Shown in pieces: positions 1-15,000 of a stretch of DNA of 64,000 nucleotides; positions within the stretch are counted from its first letter, which is position 1; every line of letters begins with the position of its first letter. The notes beneath the pieces are model-generated. The model was given only the letters and a program-made list of their open reading frames with translations. It searched no databases and was not told where the DNA came from. A program made the translations under genes and the position numbers. Location of the stretch: the NCBI RefSeq assembly GCF_000006565.2, contig NC_031468.1, forward strand, positions 124,001 through 188,000, given 5' to 3'. The DNA comes from Toxoplasma gondii ME49 (lineage: Eukaryota > Apicomplexa > Conoidasida > Eucoccidiorida > Sarcocystidae).

Positions 1-38
1 CTGACACCGAGAGCCGGGGAAGTTGAACTCTGTATCAG

Positions 39-3000
39 CTCTACCTCCGGGTCGTGATCAACGCACCCAGAGTTCTCATCCCTCACGAGAACTCCGATAT
101 CAGTACGGACTCTAGGCCTTTCAGACGTTCACATGCGTAACGCGACAAAGGTCGAGACAAGGCAAAGTGCATGCGCATGTCAATATTGAGGCAGAGACGC
201 GAGTCCATTCTCCTATATACACATATGTATGTGCATGTGCCTCTCTCTCTGTCTCTCTCTACCTCTACGTATGTATAAAAACAGATATGTTCCGAACTGT
301 TGATGGAATATTTATGTTTTCCTTGGCTGTGAAACTGGCGTTTCTCTAGGTTTTCAAACGCTTTTGACGACGGCGGAGCACCCGCCTGCGACGGACGCCT
401 CAAGTAGTCGAGTTCCCGCGCATGCCGACGCCTCGCAGCGAGAAGAGAAGCCAGTGGAACAGGCGACAAGTCAGAGTTGCGTTGTCCCTTCTTCGATGTT
501 GTCTCCCCAGTTGGACCAGCAGAGAACTACTTGTGCAAAGGCCGAGGAAGAAGCGTTGTCGGCACTCGAGGAGGAACTTTACGGCCGAGAAAAGAACAAC
601 AAGATGGCCCTCATCCGCAACCCCACACAGTGTCTCCAAAAAGGAGACACCATCATTTGGATGATCGCGGGGGCGTTCCCCGTCTACCTGCGCAATTCGC
701 TTCTCAACACAGCCGCCGAGTTCGACGCGAGTCAGTACCTGAAAGTGCAAGGCGACCTCGCGTACGAATCCTACGACGAAAAGAAGCCTGTGACGGTGAG
801 GCGTAGAAGCGTTGCTCGATCGCTTCGTTTCTTCCGCGGAAAAGCGCCTTCACTCTCATGTCTGCAGCCTGCATCATTTTCCTTTTTCTCTCTATCATGA
901 TCGCATGTCGATCTATGTCCTTAGATGCGTATGCATGTGCAGTTCAGTGAAAACTCACGACATTTAGAGATGTCTTCACTTTCTTCTCTGCTCGTGCCAA
1001 GGTCACAGTTTTCTTTTGCGTCTCTGCCCTCTGTGTGGCTTTCCTCTCGCTTGCCAGTACTTTGCCTTTTCCTTCACAGTTCCAGGCCAGTTCGTTTTCG
1101 CCTCCAACGTGAGACAGTCGCACCAAGCGATTTTCCGCGTTCTCGACGACGGCGTCGCCTGCGACAACGACGCGCGGTGAGAGCAACGCGAAAGCACCGA
1201 GTCGCGTTCAGCGTTCCAAATCTGTTCGACAGGTTGCCCTCTCACCTGTGTCCGCGCATCCACTCAGAAACATGCATGCAGATGCACTTGAACGTCCGCT
1301 GAAAAAACAGTTCACCGCTGACTTGCCGCAGACCGCGGGATCTCCGCTCAGCGATGGCTGCTTGAAAAGGCAAACAGAAGCAGCCGCCGGTCCTTTGTCG
1401 CTGCACTCAACACCCACAGTCAACTTCTCAGGTACCGTTGCAGTTGCAGCGGCCTTTCGGCTGCAGCTAGTTAGAGATGAACAGTGCGTCGTTCTACTCG
1501 CATGTTACAGCTGAGCACTGGAGTGGATGCCCAGGGAACTGGGTCTCGCAGGACGACTGGTAAAAACCGTCGAATGCATGCAGTGGTCCAGACACACGGT
1601 GTGCGTTTCCTTCTTCTCTCTTGAGCGTTGTTGGCGCATGCGCAAACCTCGGGAGTTGTCTTCCGCGGACGCGACACTGGCCTTCTCGAGACGCACGCAA
1701 GGTTGGCTAGCTTGATCGTATGTTTCTGTGATCCACTTCCAAGTGGATGTTTTCTTGCCGGCCTGCGTCTGCCCTCGTTCTGCCCTCCTCGCCTCGCTCC
1801 CTCCACCTCGACACTACGTCTCCCTCCAGGCCCTCTGTCCTGCAAGGTTTTCCCTCTGCCGTTCGCCTTCGGCCTCTGTGGCGCTCCTTTTGTCTTCCTC
1901 TCGCTTGTCTTCCTCCCTCTCGCTGGTCTTCTTGCCTCTCGCTGGTCTTCCTCCCTTCAACGACCTTTCTCTGCAGCAAGCACTGTGCTCCACCATCTTC
2001 TCTTTTCTCCCGCTGCGTCTCTCTCCTCCCCCTTGACGCTGTTTGTAGGTTTCCTCACCCCACCGAGTTCGCCTCCCTCGCTGCGGCGGGCATCCAAATG
2101 CGCGACGATGTCCTTCTGGAGCCGGCGTTGGCGGACGTGGAGCTTCTCTTCTGGGGTACTCTCTGCATTCTTTTGACGTTCGTGGTTCTCGTCTCTTGGC
2201 TGCGAAAGCTGCAGTTCAACAAGAAGCAGCGCGAGTCCGTCGCCTCCGAGAGACTCGAGAAAAGGAGCGGTCGCCTCTCGGTCGTTGCGCGGAAACAGGC
2301 AGTCGCGCAAACGTTCGGCGTGCATGCAGTGGCGCACCGGACGCGAGCTGAAATCGAGAATCTGCTCAGTCATGTCATTGAGAGTGGAAGAGTCGTCGAC
2401 TCCCGCGCGCGAGTGACGCGCCTCTCGCCAGAGGAACTCGAGGCCTTTCTGCTGGCTTTCCAAGACGCAGCTGACGCACTCGATGACTCCAAGGAACCTT
2501 CGAAACCGCCGTTCGACCTGCGCATGTTCGAGACAGCCTACAACAGACTCGCCCGCGCTCGTCTCGTCCTCGGCGAATACTTCAGAGACAGAAAGCTAGG
2601 CGTCACGCAACTGGGCATCGAGCAAGTCAAAATTCTTGACAACCTCCAGAACTTTGTCGCCCCCATCATACGGAAGGTCGACTGGAAACTCGATGTAAGG
2701 AAAACAGGCTTCCAGTCAAACAAGAAAAATCCTCACAAATATATATATATATATATATATATATGTGTATGTATGTATGTATGTATGTATGGATATGTGC
2801 TGAATATCGATATAGACAAATGTGCATGTATATATACATGCATATTTACATGTACTACATGAATTGATACATAAATACACATATATATATTTGAGTAACC
2901 TTGAATGCGTATATATATATATATATATATATACATATATATGTATAGAGAAATGATTTTATATGTATGTAGATATATATGAAGAAAATGTTGTGTGTGT

Positions 3001-6000
3001 ATATGCTTGTGTTTTGTGTTCATAGGAGAGCAGTCAGCTTCAGAAGACGATTTCTGCGATGACGAAGGCATGTGAGAAGCTGGTGGATGAGCTGCGAGCG
3101 CCTCAGGCGTTTTTCGCTTCCGATGCGCTTGACGACTCTGCAGCATCGTCTTCTCGCGTTCAGCAGTACATGCTCTCCACGCCTTTCTCCCTGGAGAGAG
3201 GGGGGAAGAAGGCAGTCTTTTTGGCCTTGGCCGAAGAGGTCACCGGCGTTGTGTGCATGACGAGAGGAGAGAGTCCGACGTTGCCGGTGCTGGCGCAGTA
3301 CCTGGAGGCTCTACGCGGAAGCTTGGAAGATGAGGACGAGTCCGAAGCAGGCGCCTCCGTATCGCTTTCAACCTTCGTTCAAAGCACGACAGACAGCTTG
3401 GAGAGTGCACTGGAGGAAGTCCTGAAGCACCGAGAGAGACAGGCTTCCCTTGACGTCCAACTCACCGAGCGGCCGTTTTCAGACGCCATCGCGCGCGCGA
3501 GGATCGCGGACAGATGTGAGCAAGACCTCTTCTCGCTTCTCCTCGACTGTGCGGAGGCGCTACTTACAGACTCAGTGCAGACGATGGCCGACGAGAAGGG
3601 CAGGCGACGCGACTCTGCGCGCGAGAGGCGAAGAAGCAGCAAGGCGGCGGGAGACGAGGGAGACGAACGCGCAGATGCCGGAGAGAGAGGACAGGAGACA
3701 GGAGACGACGGTCGGAAAGGCGAGAAGAAAACAGAAGGCATTCTCAGAGTTGGCGGAGGACAGGCAAGGCAGAGAGAAAATCCAGTGACTGAAATCCAAG
3801 AGGCAATACGTAAGACGTTTGCACCGCAGCCGCTGGGCCGCAAACACTGCTGTACGCGTTCCAGTGTCGCCCGAGAGGAAGAGAGCAAGAAAAGCAAATA
3901 ATGGCAATGACGGTCACTGTTTGGCAGGACATGGAAAAAAACATACGGCGGCAACAAATGGCCGGGCCAACCCCGTCAAGTCTGGATTCTATTCATATAT
4001 CTATATATATATATATATATATCTATATATATATATGTGAATAGATAGAAACATAGAAATAGAGAGAGAGATAGAAATAGACAGATAGAGATAGACTGAT
4101 AGACAGATTGACAAATGAAAAAAAAGGTACAGATAGAGAGAGTGATAAATGTAGATAGAGATAGATAGACAGACAGGTAGGTAGATAGATAGTTAGAAAC
4201 ATATAGAGAGAGATAAAAATAGATAGAGAGAGTGGTAGATATAGATAGGCAGAGACAGATGGATAGAGAGACAGATTGATTGATAGATAGATAGATAGAT
4301 AGATAGGCATCGGTAGAGAGAGTGATAGAAATAGGTAGAGAGAGTGGAAGACATAGATAGATGTAGGTAGAGAGACAGAGAGAGAGAGACAGCCTCATAT
4401 TCATATCTCTCCACATGAATATGTATATGCGCGATGGATGCCTGTAGAGGTAGACGGAAGCGTGTGTGTGTGGAGGATCAAAGGCGGGATGGAGCAGAGA
4501 CAGGAATCGCTTTCACTAGGTCCTTTCTTTGCTTGAACCTTTTTTCGAGCTTTGGAGCTCCCCCCGCGCTAGTCGTTTGCATCGTGTGACCTTCGCCCGC
4601 TTGTTTCCTTCAGAGACTCTGTGCGATCGACAGCTGGAGGAAATGAGTCGAACGCTGGCAACTCAACAACAGGCGTACCGTGCCGCGCTGGATAAGCGCG
4701 AATCCGCGGCAACTCATCAGATCGAAGGGAGACAAATGATTGAGAAGGTGCTACTCTCCCAGTTCCATCAGTTTTTCAAGGCCACTGAGGCACGGCGGCT
4801 GTCGCAGTTCTACCAGGTGAACTTTCAACGTCGTCGCAAGACTCGGCGTTTCCTTCAACCGGGACATGCGTCCTGTCAGCGCTATCGCGTTCGGACGGAT
4901 GCACGCAGATCCTCGTAGAAACACGTCCATCTGCATGAATCGCCGTAGAGAGAGATCGATATGTCAATCGAGGTAGACGCAGAGAGAAACAGGATATGGA
5001 GATAGAGAGATAGGTCGAGAGATAGAGAAATAGAGAGATAGGTAGAGAGATAGAGAAATAGAGAGATAAGTAGAGAGATAGGTAGAGGTCTACGGACGCA
5101 TGAATTGAAAGGGAGAGAGATCGATGAAGATGTATGTTTGACTGCGTGGTGAGAGAGACACCAACGTGTGGACTTGGATGTGTAAACGAGAAAGCCTACG
5201 GTCGTCAAGGTTTTCGGCCTTGTTTGTGCTGCTGCCGCTTGCTTTGACAGCATCTTGAATCCTCGCGCATTGCCAAGCTTCGTGAAGATCTGAAGGAGGA
5301 GATGTACGAGATGGAGAGGACGCGAAGGCGGGAAGCCTGGGCGCAGGCAGAGTACGAAGAGAAGCGGAAGAAGGCCCTGCAGCACTTTGAGGCGCAAATC
5401 AAGGCCACAGCGGAGGCGTTCAAAGGCGAAAAAGATGGTGTGGTTTTAGCTACTTTGGACACTCTGGAGAGCCTCCAGGAAAGGCGGTAAGTGGGCACTG
5501 AAGCAAAGATCCCGAACCGCTGATATAAGTGAGAACTTCAGGAAACGAGGAAACTTCAGAAGCGGTTTGTGCGGGGCAAGGGAAGCAACGGTACGGACGC
5601 CTGCGATTCTGGTAGTCAATCGAACTCGAAAGAAGACGCACAACGAGGACCGTGGACGCAGAGACGCCGCGGGAAGCACAGGGTTGTCTCTCGTGCCAGC
5701 CACGAGAGAGGAGAGAGACATCTCACAGGCTGCTCTCGACTCCGCGGCGAAGGTGAACCTCGGCTGGTCTGGGCGCCAAGGAGCCCAGATAAGGAACGTA
5801 GTCGACGTCTCGAAAATCGGAGGAGAACGGCCGACTCTTTGGAAACCTGCGTACTTGGTTTTCCGATTCGCTGTTTTCTGAACGACATGCGAAACGAAGC
5901 GCGTCGACTCAGCAGAAGGCTGGAGAAGCGAGCGGGACCCCGACGCGATCCCCGAACTCGGAAAAAGAACGCGCCTCTTTTCTCCGTCTGAATCGTTTCA

Positions 6001-9000
6001 CTCCTTACCGTTCAGAGGCGGAAGAACTGTGCTTTCAGGTGCTCGCTCGTGTGTATGTGTGTGTCGGTCAGAAACGCCGCGCTCGAAGTCGTCCATTCGA
6101 TGGAAACTGTCCTCTTGAAGGCAAAAGCCACTCAGGCGAAAGACCTTGCAGACGAACTCTTCGAGCAGCAGGCCGAGCGGATGAAGAAAGATCTAGGGGG
6201 ACGCCGAGCGAGATTTCTCCTCGTAGCCCAAAACATCGTTCGCCTCCACGACAGGTGAAAAAATGGAGAAACGCGTTTCTTCCTTAACGTACCGAGGCAG
6301 ATAAAACTCCTCCCTAAATGCTGGCCGTGATGAGAGAAGAACCCCCGTGGAACTGTCTATGTAGAGACACATGCAGGAATCTCTCTGTCTGTACTAACAT
6401 GTCCAAGCGTCATATCACCCATCCTTTGAAATATGCGTCTACGTATGTATGCGCATTGTTGTGCATACATGGATGATCATATATACATATATATATCGGT
6501 ACATATATATATATATATATATATATATCTGTACATGTATATATATATATATATGTGTATAAGTGGCTACAGGTTCATTAGTAGAGGCGTAGGATGCACC
6601 TGCGTTCGGCGTTCCAAAGATCTTCCGCAGGTGTGTCTAGTCCCTCATTTTGGATCTGCCGTGCGACTTCTCCGTTTTCGTTTCTCACAGGATTGCGTCA
6701 GGGGATGTGATCCCGACAGCTCAACTGGTGAGAGTTAGACCTCAGGCAACTTGACGCTGGAGCAATGATTCTCTTTCATTTCTGTCTTTCTTCATCTGCG
6801 CGTTGTCGCCTGCATCTAGGTTCTGTTTCCATTCCTTCGCATCAGCGACAGTCGTGTGAGGTCAGGCAGCGGCGCAGGGACGAAGGTCCTGGCGAATCCC
6901 AGAGCGAACGGTTTGAATCTCTCTGTGCCCCCCTCTGTGAATCGCTTTCTTGCGTCGCCGTGTCTTGCTCCCCAGGAAGATATGGTGGAAGATGCTGCAG
7001 CGATCCTGGAAGATCTTCGACGAAGCCAAGCGAACGAGAGACGCGAGTGGCTGAAAGGGCAGCGAGAGGTGAGAGACGCGATTTCGGAGAGACACAAAGG
7101 CACGCTCCAGTCCAAGACCGCCGACGTGAAGGACGCGACTCGGCAGTACGTGGCGCAGGAGATCGGCTTATATTCGGAGCTGTTCAGGCGAGAAGAAGAC
7201 GCCCTGCTGCCGCATGGGAAGCGCGCTGTTATCGACACGGTCGAGGCGGTTTTCGCGAAGCAGCTGAAGCAGCAGAGGAAGGCCTACCATCTCGTCTTAG
7301 AAGAGAGCGAAGCCGAGTTGCGAGACTCGCCAGGAAAGGGCACCGAGACCTACCCCGCGCCCGGATTCCCCCATACGCAGGAGACAGGCGGAGAATTCAT
7401 GAAAAAGAAATCGCGATTCGAGGAGGCAAATGAGCAGAGACTCGCGCTGAAGGAGGACGAAAAGGCGAAGCAAATTCAGGACCTGGAGACGCGACTGTCA
7501 GAAGTCCGGGAGAAACGCAGCGAAGCTCTCAGAGGCGTAGCCGAACTTGAAGTGGAAGTCACAGAAAGATACCTCATCAAAGTACGTGGAAATGGGCAGA
7601 AAACCAACAAACATCGTCTCAAAACACTTTCATTGGGGGACAAGAGATACGCCCTTGAATTTCTCTCATTCGATGTCCATCGGCCGCCTGTGATTTCCTA
7701 CCTGAGATCCTCAGGTGATTGCCGCACCGCGTGCGTCCTCTTACAAGGTCGCCGAACTGCGGCTGCATGCATGCGAAAGAAAAGGCATTTGCATATACTC
7801 GACTCAGAGCGACCGAGAGCTCACACGACAGCGCCATTCCTTATGTCCAGATTCCTTTGCACCTAGATCGACATACAGCGTGGAGAAAGCGAAGCCGGGG
7901 CATGCGAGACGAATAAACAAGTATATATATATATATATATGTCTGCGCGTGGATGTCCAACGCTCTGTTGTTTCGTCGAGACTCGCCCATGCATGGGCCA
8001 GTATAAGGAAGCATCGCAACATAGGATTCATGCATTTGTTCGCAAGCAAACATAACGGTGTCTACGTAGGAGCCGTGGCGCACGTGTTGCAGAAGAGAAG
8101 TTGGCAGCATTTTCACAAGTAAATAATGACAGAAATTCTAAAAGCAACTAGGAAGAGTGCAGAGTTTTCCTAGGCCCCTTTTGCACTCCTTAGTGCTTCG
8201 AGTACTCCACTCACGGATTCATAAAACTTAACTGGCGTTATCGGCAAGGGAACGTCTTGAGAGTGATCTACGGCATTGTACGGCATTGAGGTTCCTACAC
8301 CATTGCCTGCCGAGTTGAGTTGCAGGTGGGTGAAGGAGCAGGAAGACTCATGGAAGACGAAGCTTTTGAAGCCTCGTCGATGATCGCTGCAGAAGCCAAG
8401 CGACTCAGCCAGTGAGAAGCAACATGCATGCACCCCCCAAACACAGACCGGTCTCGTGTGAACCAGTTCATTCCCAGGGTGCATGAGCTTCGATTCCATG
8501 TGTAGACCGTCCGGCGCTTCCGCGTCTTCCGTATTCCTATGCATTTTAATTCAAAATCGAATCGCGACGGGTGAGATTGGAGGCATCGTTGCTCAACTCC
8601 CGCTGGGATCTCCAAACAAGGAAATAGTCAATGCAGTTAAAGAAGAAAGGCATGTCGCATGCAACGGCTGTCGACGAGGCGACCAGAGAGCCGACCTTTC
8701 AAAAAGCATTCCTGACAACGTCGTGAGCTCGTCAGAGCTACAGCGTTGTGCAGGCAACTTCGAGAAGGCGCCGGCCAATGCGCGCGCGGAGCGAAATCAC
8801 ACCTTGGTTTAGGAGATCGAACGAAACTGTCTGAACTAGATTGTTTCCAGAAATGTCTCTTTTCAGTCGATACTCGCTGGGTCTGAGTCATGCAGCAGGA
8901 GCCCCCGAGCCACGGACCGTAGTTTCCATATACAAACATACGCACCTATATTTATATATGAATACAAATACATATTCGTATACATATACGTTTATATATA

Positions 9001-12000
9001 CGTTGATTTATGGACACATATATAAAGTTATATGTATTGACAAATATACATACACGAATATATATATATATATGTAATTTAAAAAGTTAATGTTCAGAGA
9101 TTTGTATATATATGCATATATATATATATACATATATGTGTATATACTGGTGTGTGTATATTTTGGGGAGCGCTGCTTTTGAGGCTAAACTGACGGGTCA
9201 AGGGAGCAGCGAAACTAACAGCTGGAGTGCCGAGACGTTGTCTCCATTTGTTGTAGGCTGCAACGAAGTATCTTGGAGTTCGCAAAGCAGCAGCTAGTGG
9301 CGACGAGAAATGCAGGAAAGACAAGAGGCAAGAAATCGCATTTCTCTGCTCTAGGTGGACTTCCCCGAGAGACCAAGCGGCTGCTCCAGGTGGCAGAGGA
9401 AGATCGCATGGAGACTCGGGTGCGTGTCATTCTTTGAACGAATAAATAAACGATACCAATTCCATAATAGGAAAAGAACTTTGACAAATCGTATACGCTG
9501 CTTACATGTGGAAAACAGCTTCTCAATGTTGGCAAAACCACAGATCTAATCTGAAAAAGGTTTTTATGGAGTTGTGCCTCACACAAACTCTCTTGAGTGC
9601 ATGAGGAGCCTCCAACAAACACAGCGTAACCGTCCTACTTTCGCACTCGCTCCTCAGTTCGCGTCTTGTCGCTGCCTGTTTTGTGCCTGATTGCCCTGCG
9701 GTTCGTGTCTTCGTGAACCATTTCTCGCCTTCTCTGTGTGCGTCCTTTCCGCCGAGCGTCTTCGAGTGACGATGCAGCACTCGACTTTCTGAGTCTCGAA
9801 GCACTGTACATCATTTTCGCATGCGTCTCGCATCCCCGTTTCTTTTCTGTGTCTCCTAGCTTCCCTGTGAGGGGAAGAAGAGCGAAGCTCGGACGTCTTG
9901 GTGCTTCTCTCGGAGTTTCAGAGAAAGAGGCTGTTCTCTGTTTTGCGTTTCAGGCTGAGTACGAGAACAACGTGAGGCAGCGCAGTCGCGCAGAGACCCG
10001 CGGGGTGTTGGCCGGTTCGTTGGCGGCTCGCGGCGCGGCGGTTGAAGCTGACGAAAACGTAAATCGACTCTTGCTCAAACTCCGAGAGAAACGCGGCGAT
10101 GTCCACGCTTCGCTCTTCTTCCTCGACGACCTGGTTGGCACGATTTGCGATGCCAAGTTCTCCACGCGAGAAATGGTGCAGATCGACGCCCAATATGACC
10201 GAGCCACTCGAGAATTAGAGGAGGAATTCGAAAGGTAAAAACTCTCTGTTTTCTAAGGTTCGTAGGTGTCGCCGTTCTGAATCTATATCTCCACGATTAT
10301 GTTGGCATTTATTCAAATCGCTTTGTGCATATATGAATGCGTGTATAGGGGCGTGTGCCTTTTAGCGTATCGGCACGAGACCGTATCCGGTCACATGTGT
10401 GTATTCATTTTAGGTGAACCTTTAGAGCTTCGCTCGAAGTTTCGCGGCGCTGTCCGCTTTTAGCCGCGTCGAAGTCGCCCCGAATAGATGCATCGTCTCC
10501 AAAGGCATCTGTGTCTATTTCGGCATTTCCTGAAAAAGCATCCAGCGCCTTTACTGCTTTTGCGCCGTTCCCCACCTGTGGATGCGAACCCGGTATTGTT
10601 GTGCTCGTCTGTCGTCGCTCCCCTGCGGTCGTTCTGTCTGTTATGAACACTGCGTCCTTGTTTCTTTGCTCCTTCTATTCTCCTCTTCTCTGTAGCTCCA
10701 GAGCCTTGAATGAGAACTACGCATTCTGTAGTTCTAGGTTTGAACCTCCCGCCAGCGGTGACCACTTGACCGCTCTGCGTCTTCTCGTATTTGCCTTTAT
10801 TGCCGCTTTTGACAATCGCGCCACTGCAGTCCGGACGCGAATTGTTCCTCTCTTCTGTCTCCCCTTCCTGAAGGACTTGTGTCATCGCGACGCACCCGTT
10901 GTCTTATTGTTGTTATGTCTCTCCGCCGCCCTGTGCCTTCACGGTCAGAGAGCTGAGGGCGTTGCAAGAAGAGTTCGATTCCGACTCGCAGCGGCTGGAG
11001 GCAGAGCTCGCCGAGGTACGCTTGCGTCTTCGGAGGACGGAGGAGATGGAGAAGAGCCGCTTGGAAGTCGACCGTCGCTTGCGCGAAGCAACCGCTTCTT
11101 CTGAGGAAGAAATCGCGGCTGTGCGGAGAGACTTTGCTCAGAGAATCGACAGAGTCCAGAAGGAATTCGACAGCGAGAGAGAGGCTCAGGAGCAGGCTTT
11201 GCAGGCGAAGCTTGCGCAGCGCCGAGAGCTGTTCAATAAGCGGAGACAGAAGCTCGCCGGAAAGGCGCAAGCTGAAGAGGCGAGGACACAAGAGGATCTC
11301 CAGAGAAAGAAATCGGTCGCCCATTCACAAAGAAAAAAAGCTACGTTCGAGCTCCTCCTTGATGAGGCTCGTTCGCACCCAACTGACACCACGATTCGAC
11401 AGTAGGCTTTCAACACTCGACAGAAGTGAAACAGAGGCTTGAGACGCACAAGGGTCAGGAAAAAACGCGACATGGCACTGCGCTTCGAGCACGAGAACCG
11501 ACAGTCTTCATGCTCTCTGTGTACCACCGCGCCTGTAGATGGACTGTCCACTTGGATGCGCAGATGGACTTGATTCTTCTACAGTTTCTCCCTTCATCGC
11601 TCTTCAGTGCAACCTGAGGAATCCTTACAACGAAGTCCACAGAAGGGGGTAGAAGGGCAGAGACAAAGGCCTCTATATCACCAGCGAAGGTGACCATCCG
11701 TTGGCAGTGGTGTGTTTGTGTGTGCGATACCTGTTCGCTACTCATGCGGGCAGACGCGGGTCGCTCCACGGAGAGATGAGCACGAGATGCATGCTGGTTC
11801 CGTCGTTCCTCGTTCTTTTGTCTCTTTCGTCGCCGTCACCCACACAACGCAAACTGGCAGCGTTCCTCCTGTGAGGTTCGCCGCTCTGCGTTGCATTCAC
11901 AGACAAGCTGGCCGAACAGTGAATCGCGTGTTTGAGTTCAACACCGTTCGACAGTGAGGGTACTACACAACAGTTATGGCCAACGCGTGATACATGGATT

Positions 12001-15000
12001 TCAGGTATCATAATCCTTATTATAATCCTTATTATCAGGGTGAGCAACATGCCATCGAGGCGCTCGTTTGCCCAGCATCCTCGTCCTGGGGGTATCGAGA
12101 AGCGTTTCGCTTTCCGCGAGGTCTCCTTTTTACACCTTCTGTGTTTTCAAAGGTTAATCCAATGAAGTAGGGTAAACAAAAGAGAAAGAACTCAAACGCG
12201 TTCTGCCGCCTCACTGCGTCGAGCTTTGCCGCTGCACACCTTCCTTTTTTCAAGGCTGCACAAGTTCATGTCGTCAGAACTCAGCGAGGTCGTCAACGCC
12301 ACGGTGCTCGAGCAGCTCGCAGAAAAGTCTGCAAGGCTCACGGCCGTCTCCACCGAGATGCAGAAGAAACAGGCGGACGAACGCCGTGCAGCTGAGCACG
12401 AGTTGGACGGGTACGCAGGAACGCTAGAAACGACGGATCAGTAAAATGTTCAAAAGGATGGACGGAGGGGAAGGCTCCGGGGAACAGAGGTTCCGGTCAA
12501 TGCAGTGTGTCTCACTCGCTGCAGCCTGCGTCTCTTGTTGACCACAATCGAACTGGCCGACGGGTGCCGAGTCCTCTCAGTGTCCTAAACTCGAAAGCCA
12601 GTCTGCCAACCGCCATGGTCTGCCCACATGAGACAGCACACGGACACTGTGTCCATGCGTTGTCCTCAACTACCTGCAATGGATCTCCGTTCTTTTGAAG
12701 AAAACAGAAGAACACAATCTAGGCCACACACACACAGAGATCTCCCGTTCTTGTGTAGGTCGTCTGCGTGTGTTGCAGTCTGAAATCCCGTTCACAGAGC
12801 AGCAACTCAGCGTACCCGCAGAAAAGCCACTGAAAAAACATGATGGCGTCGATCTCTAGACCCCACACAGTGCCCCCATGGAAGGGTCTCAAGTTAAAAA
12901 GAGAGACACACGAGAGTTGCTACTCCCGTTGGCCGTTGTTCACCTGCCGTCTCTCACAGGCGTTTAGCGTTTTGCTCCATTGCCTTGCTTTTCGTCTTCC
13001 CAGAAAAATCTCCGCCGCTGAGAAGAAACTTGCCTCTGCGTCCGAGGAGAATGCTGCGCAGATGATGGAGGACGTCGCAAACCTAAAACAGATGAAAGAA
13101 GCGAAGCTGCGAGAGCTGGAGGCGACGTTCAGTCTCAAACTGGAGTCGGCTTTGCAGGTGGAACGGCTGGCGATAGAGCCCGTGCAAGCTGAACGCGTGT
13201 TTCAGATTCAACAAGAAAGCCTGAAAAACATGGTTAAAGTTCTCGGCGAGTTCGTGGTCCTTAACGACCCGACTGCGATTGGTTTGACCGATCAGGTGAA
13301 ACAGGTTAGCCTCCACTGGTGGTCGCGACAAAGAATCTCCACGAATAGGGAGGATCGGACATGCCGCGGGAGTTTCGTCAGTTTCTCCAGACGCGAGACG
13401 GAAGACGCAGCCACGAATGCAGGAAAGCCCAGGAATATGCGTGGTGGAAACCAAGCGGAGTCTCCACATGCAGCGACGCGTTTCGAACGAAAGAAACGGC
13501 AGGCGGGGGGGATCGAGGATTCGCTGGAAATCCTGGAAGGCGAGACACACGTCTCTATAGCAGGCACAATGCTTGTTTGCGTAGGCAGTTCCTTGCCATG
13601 TTGATCACCTAAGTACCAGCACACTATCGGCTTTGGATGGGAGCAGACGTTCGCGCCGGAGACGTTGTCTGTTTACCCTACGTTCGAGCTGTTGTTCGTC
13701 ACTGCATTCCCCTATATTCTGGTGCCGTTGACATTCTCTTCTACTTTACCTCACAGCAGTCTATTTGTCTCGAATCTGAACACTGTGTTCGAGCATGTTA
13801 TGAGGTGGATTCCAGGCTCAAGCGCGCATCGAGATGGAAAGGTCGCGAATGAAGGAGATCGCGGGCATGAAGGTTCTGGACCTGGACAAGATTCTGAAGG
13901 AGAAAGAAGCCGAGTTGAAGAAGCAGATGGAGGCGAGCATTGCGGCGTTGCGCGAGAAGCTGAAAGCGCAGCAAGAGCGAGAAGAGCAGCTGCAGAGAGA
14001 AAAGCACGAAGCAGAAATGAAAAAGCGAAAGGAGGAACAGCGAGCTCGACGACTCAAGCAGCTGCGACGCATGATCAACTCTGCCCAGCCAGACGACCCA
14101 GAAGCTGCAGACGACATCTTCAAAAAGTACCAAGATGATGCAGAACGCCTTGAGGCAGCACTCGCGAAAGAGCGAGCCCGGCAGCATATGCTTCTGCAGT
14201 CGCAGCTCTTCCAACGTGCCAACAGAAAAGAGCACCGTCTTCGACAAGAAGGAGAGGTCAGGCGAGGTCGCCATTTCGCCGTCTCTCCATACGCGAGTGG
14301 ACGGATTTGAAGCGCTCGAATCACGCAGGGGCATACACAAGGGCATTCTATTTGTGCATGCATGAAGCCTTGTGCACTGCGTGGGTCTACAGAGACATGT
14401 AATTTTCCAGTCCAAGAGTGTCTGCGGCAACGCGGGCAGGAATGGTTCTTAGCTACGACGCAGCATTCTGTGTCCCTGGACAGAGCAGTGTCAAACGTAA
14501 CTAAAACTCTCGCATTCGACGGCCTACGCAAGCCAGCGATCATTTCCGTGAAGGGGAGTACGCAGATGAGTGAACGTGTGCATACAGATGCACGTACTTT
14601 CTGTTGTGCCTATAACCATATATATATATATGTATATATATATGTGTATGCGTATAGGTACAGATAGAGATATGCCTGGTTGAAATAGCTGCATGTCGGT
14701 CAGATCACTTCTGAGGAGTTCTGTGTCGCTCTGCAGGGTGAGCTGTCAGAAGAATGGTCTCGCTTGAAGAAGACTCGGGAGTTGGCAGCCGTGCCACAGG
14801 AGACGGGCAACGGGACTAAAGATGCGGACGAACTCGACGAAGAAGAAATGTGGAAATATTTTTTCACAGTGCGGGTTGCGGAAGAAGTGGGAAAGAAAGC
14901 GAAAACGGTTCAGGAACTCCTGCGCGCCGCCCTCAAACAGCTCACGTCTGGTCCACCTAAAGACGACGGTACTTCACCACAGTCCTCAGAAGCTCACAGA

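Noticed and set aside
3976..4416. Minus-strand open frames of 70-146 codons (Leu/Ser/Tyr/Ile-rich)
   Set aside because: Pure translation of the GATA-rich microsatellite in an intron.
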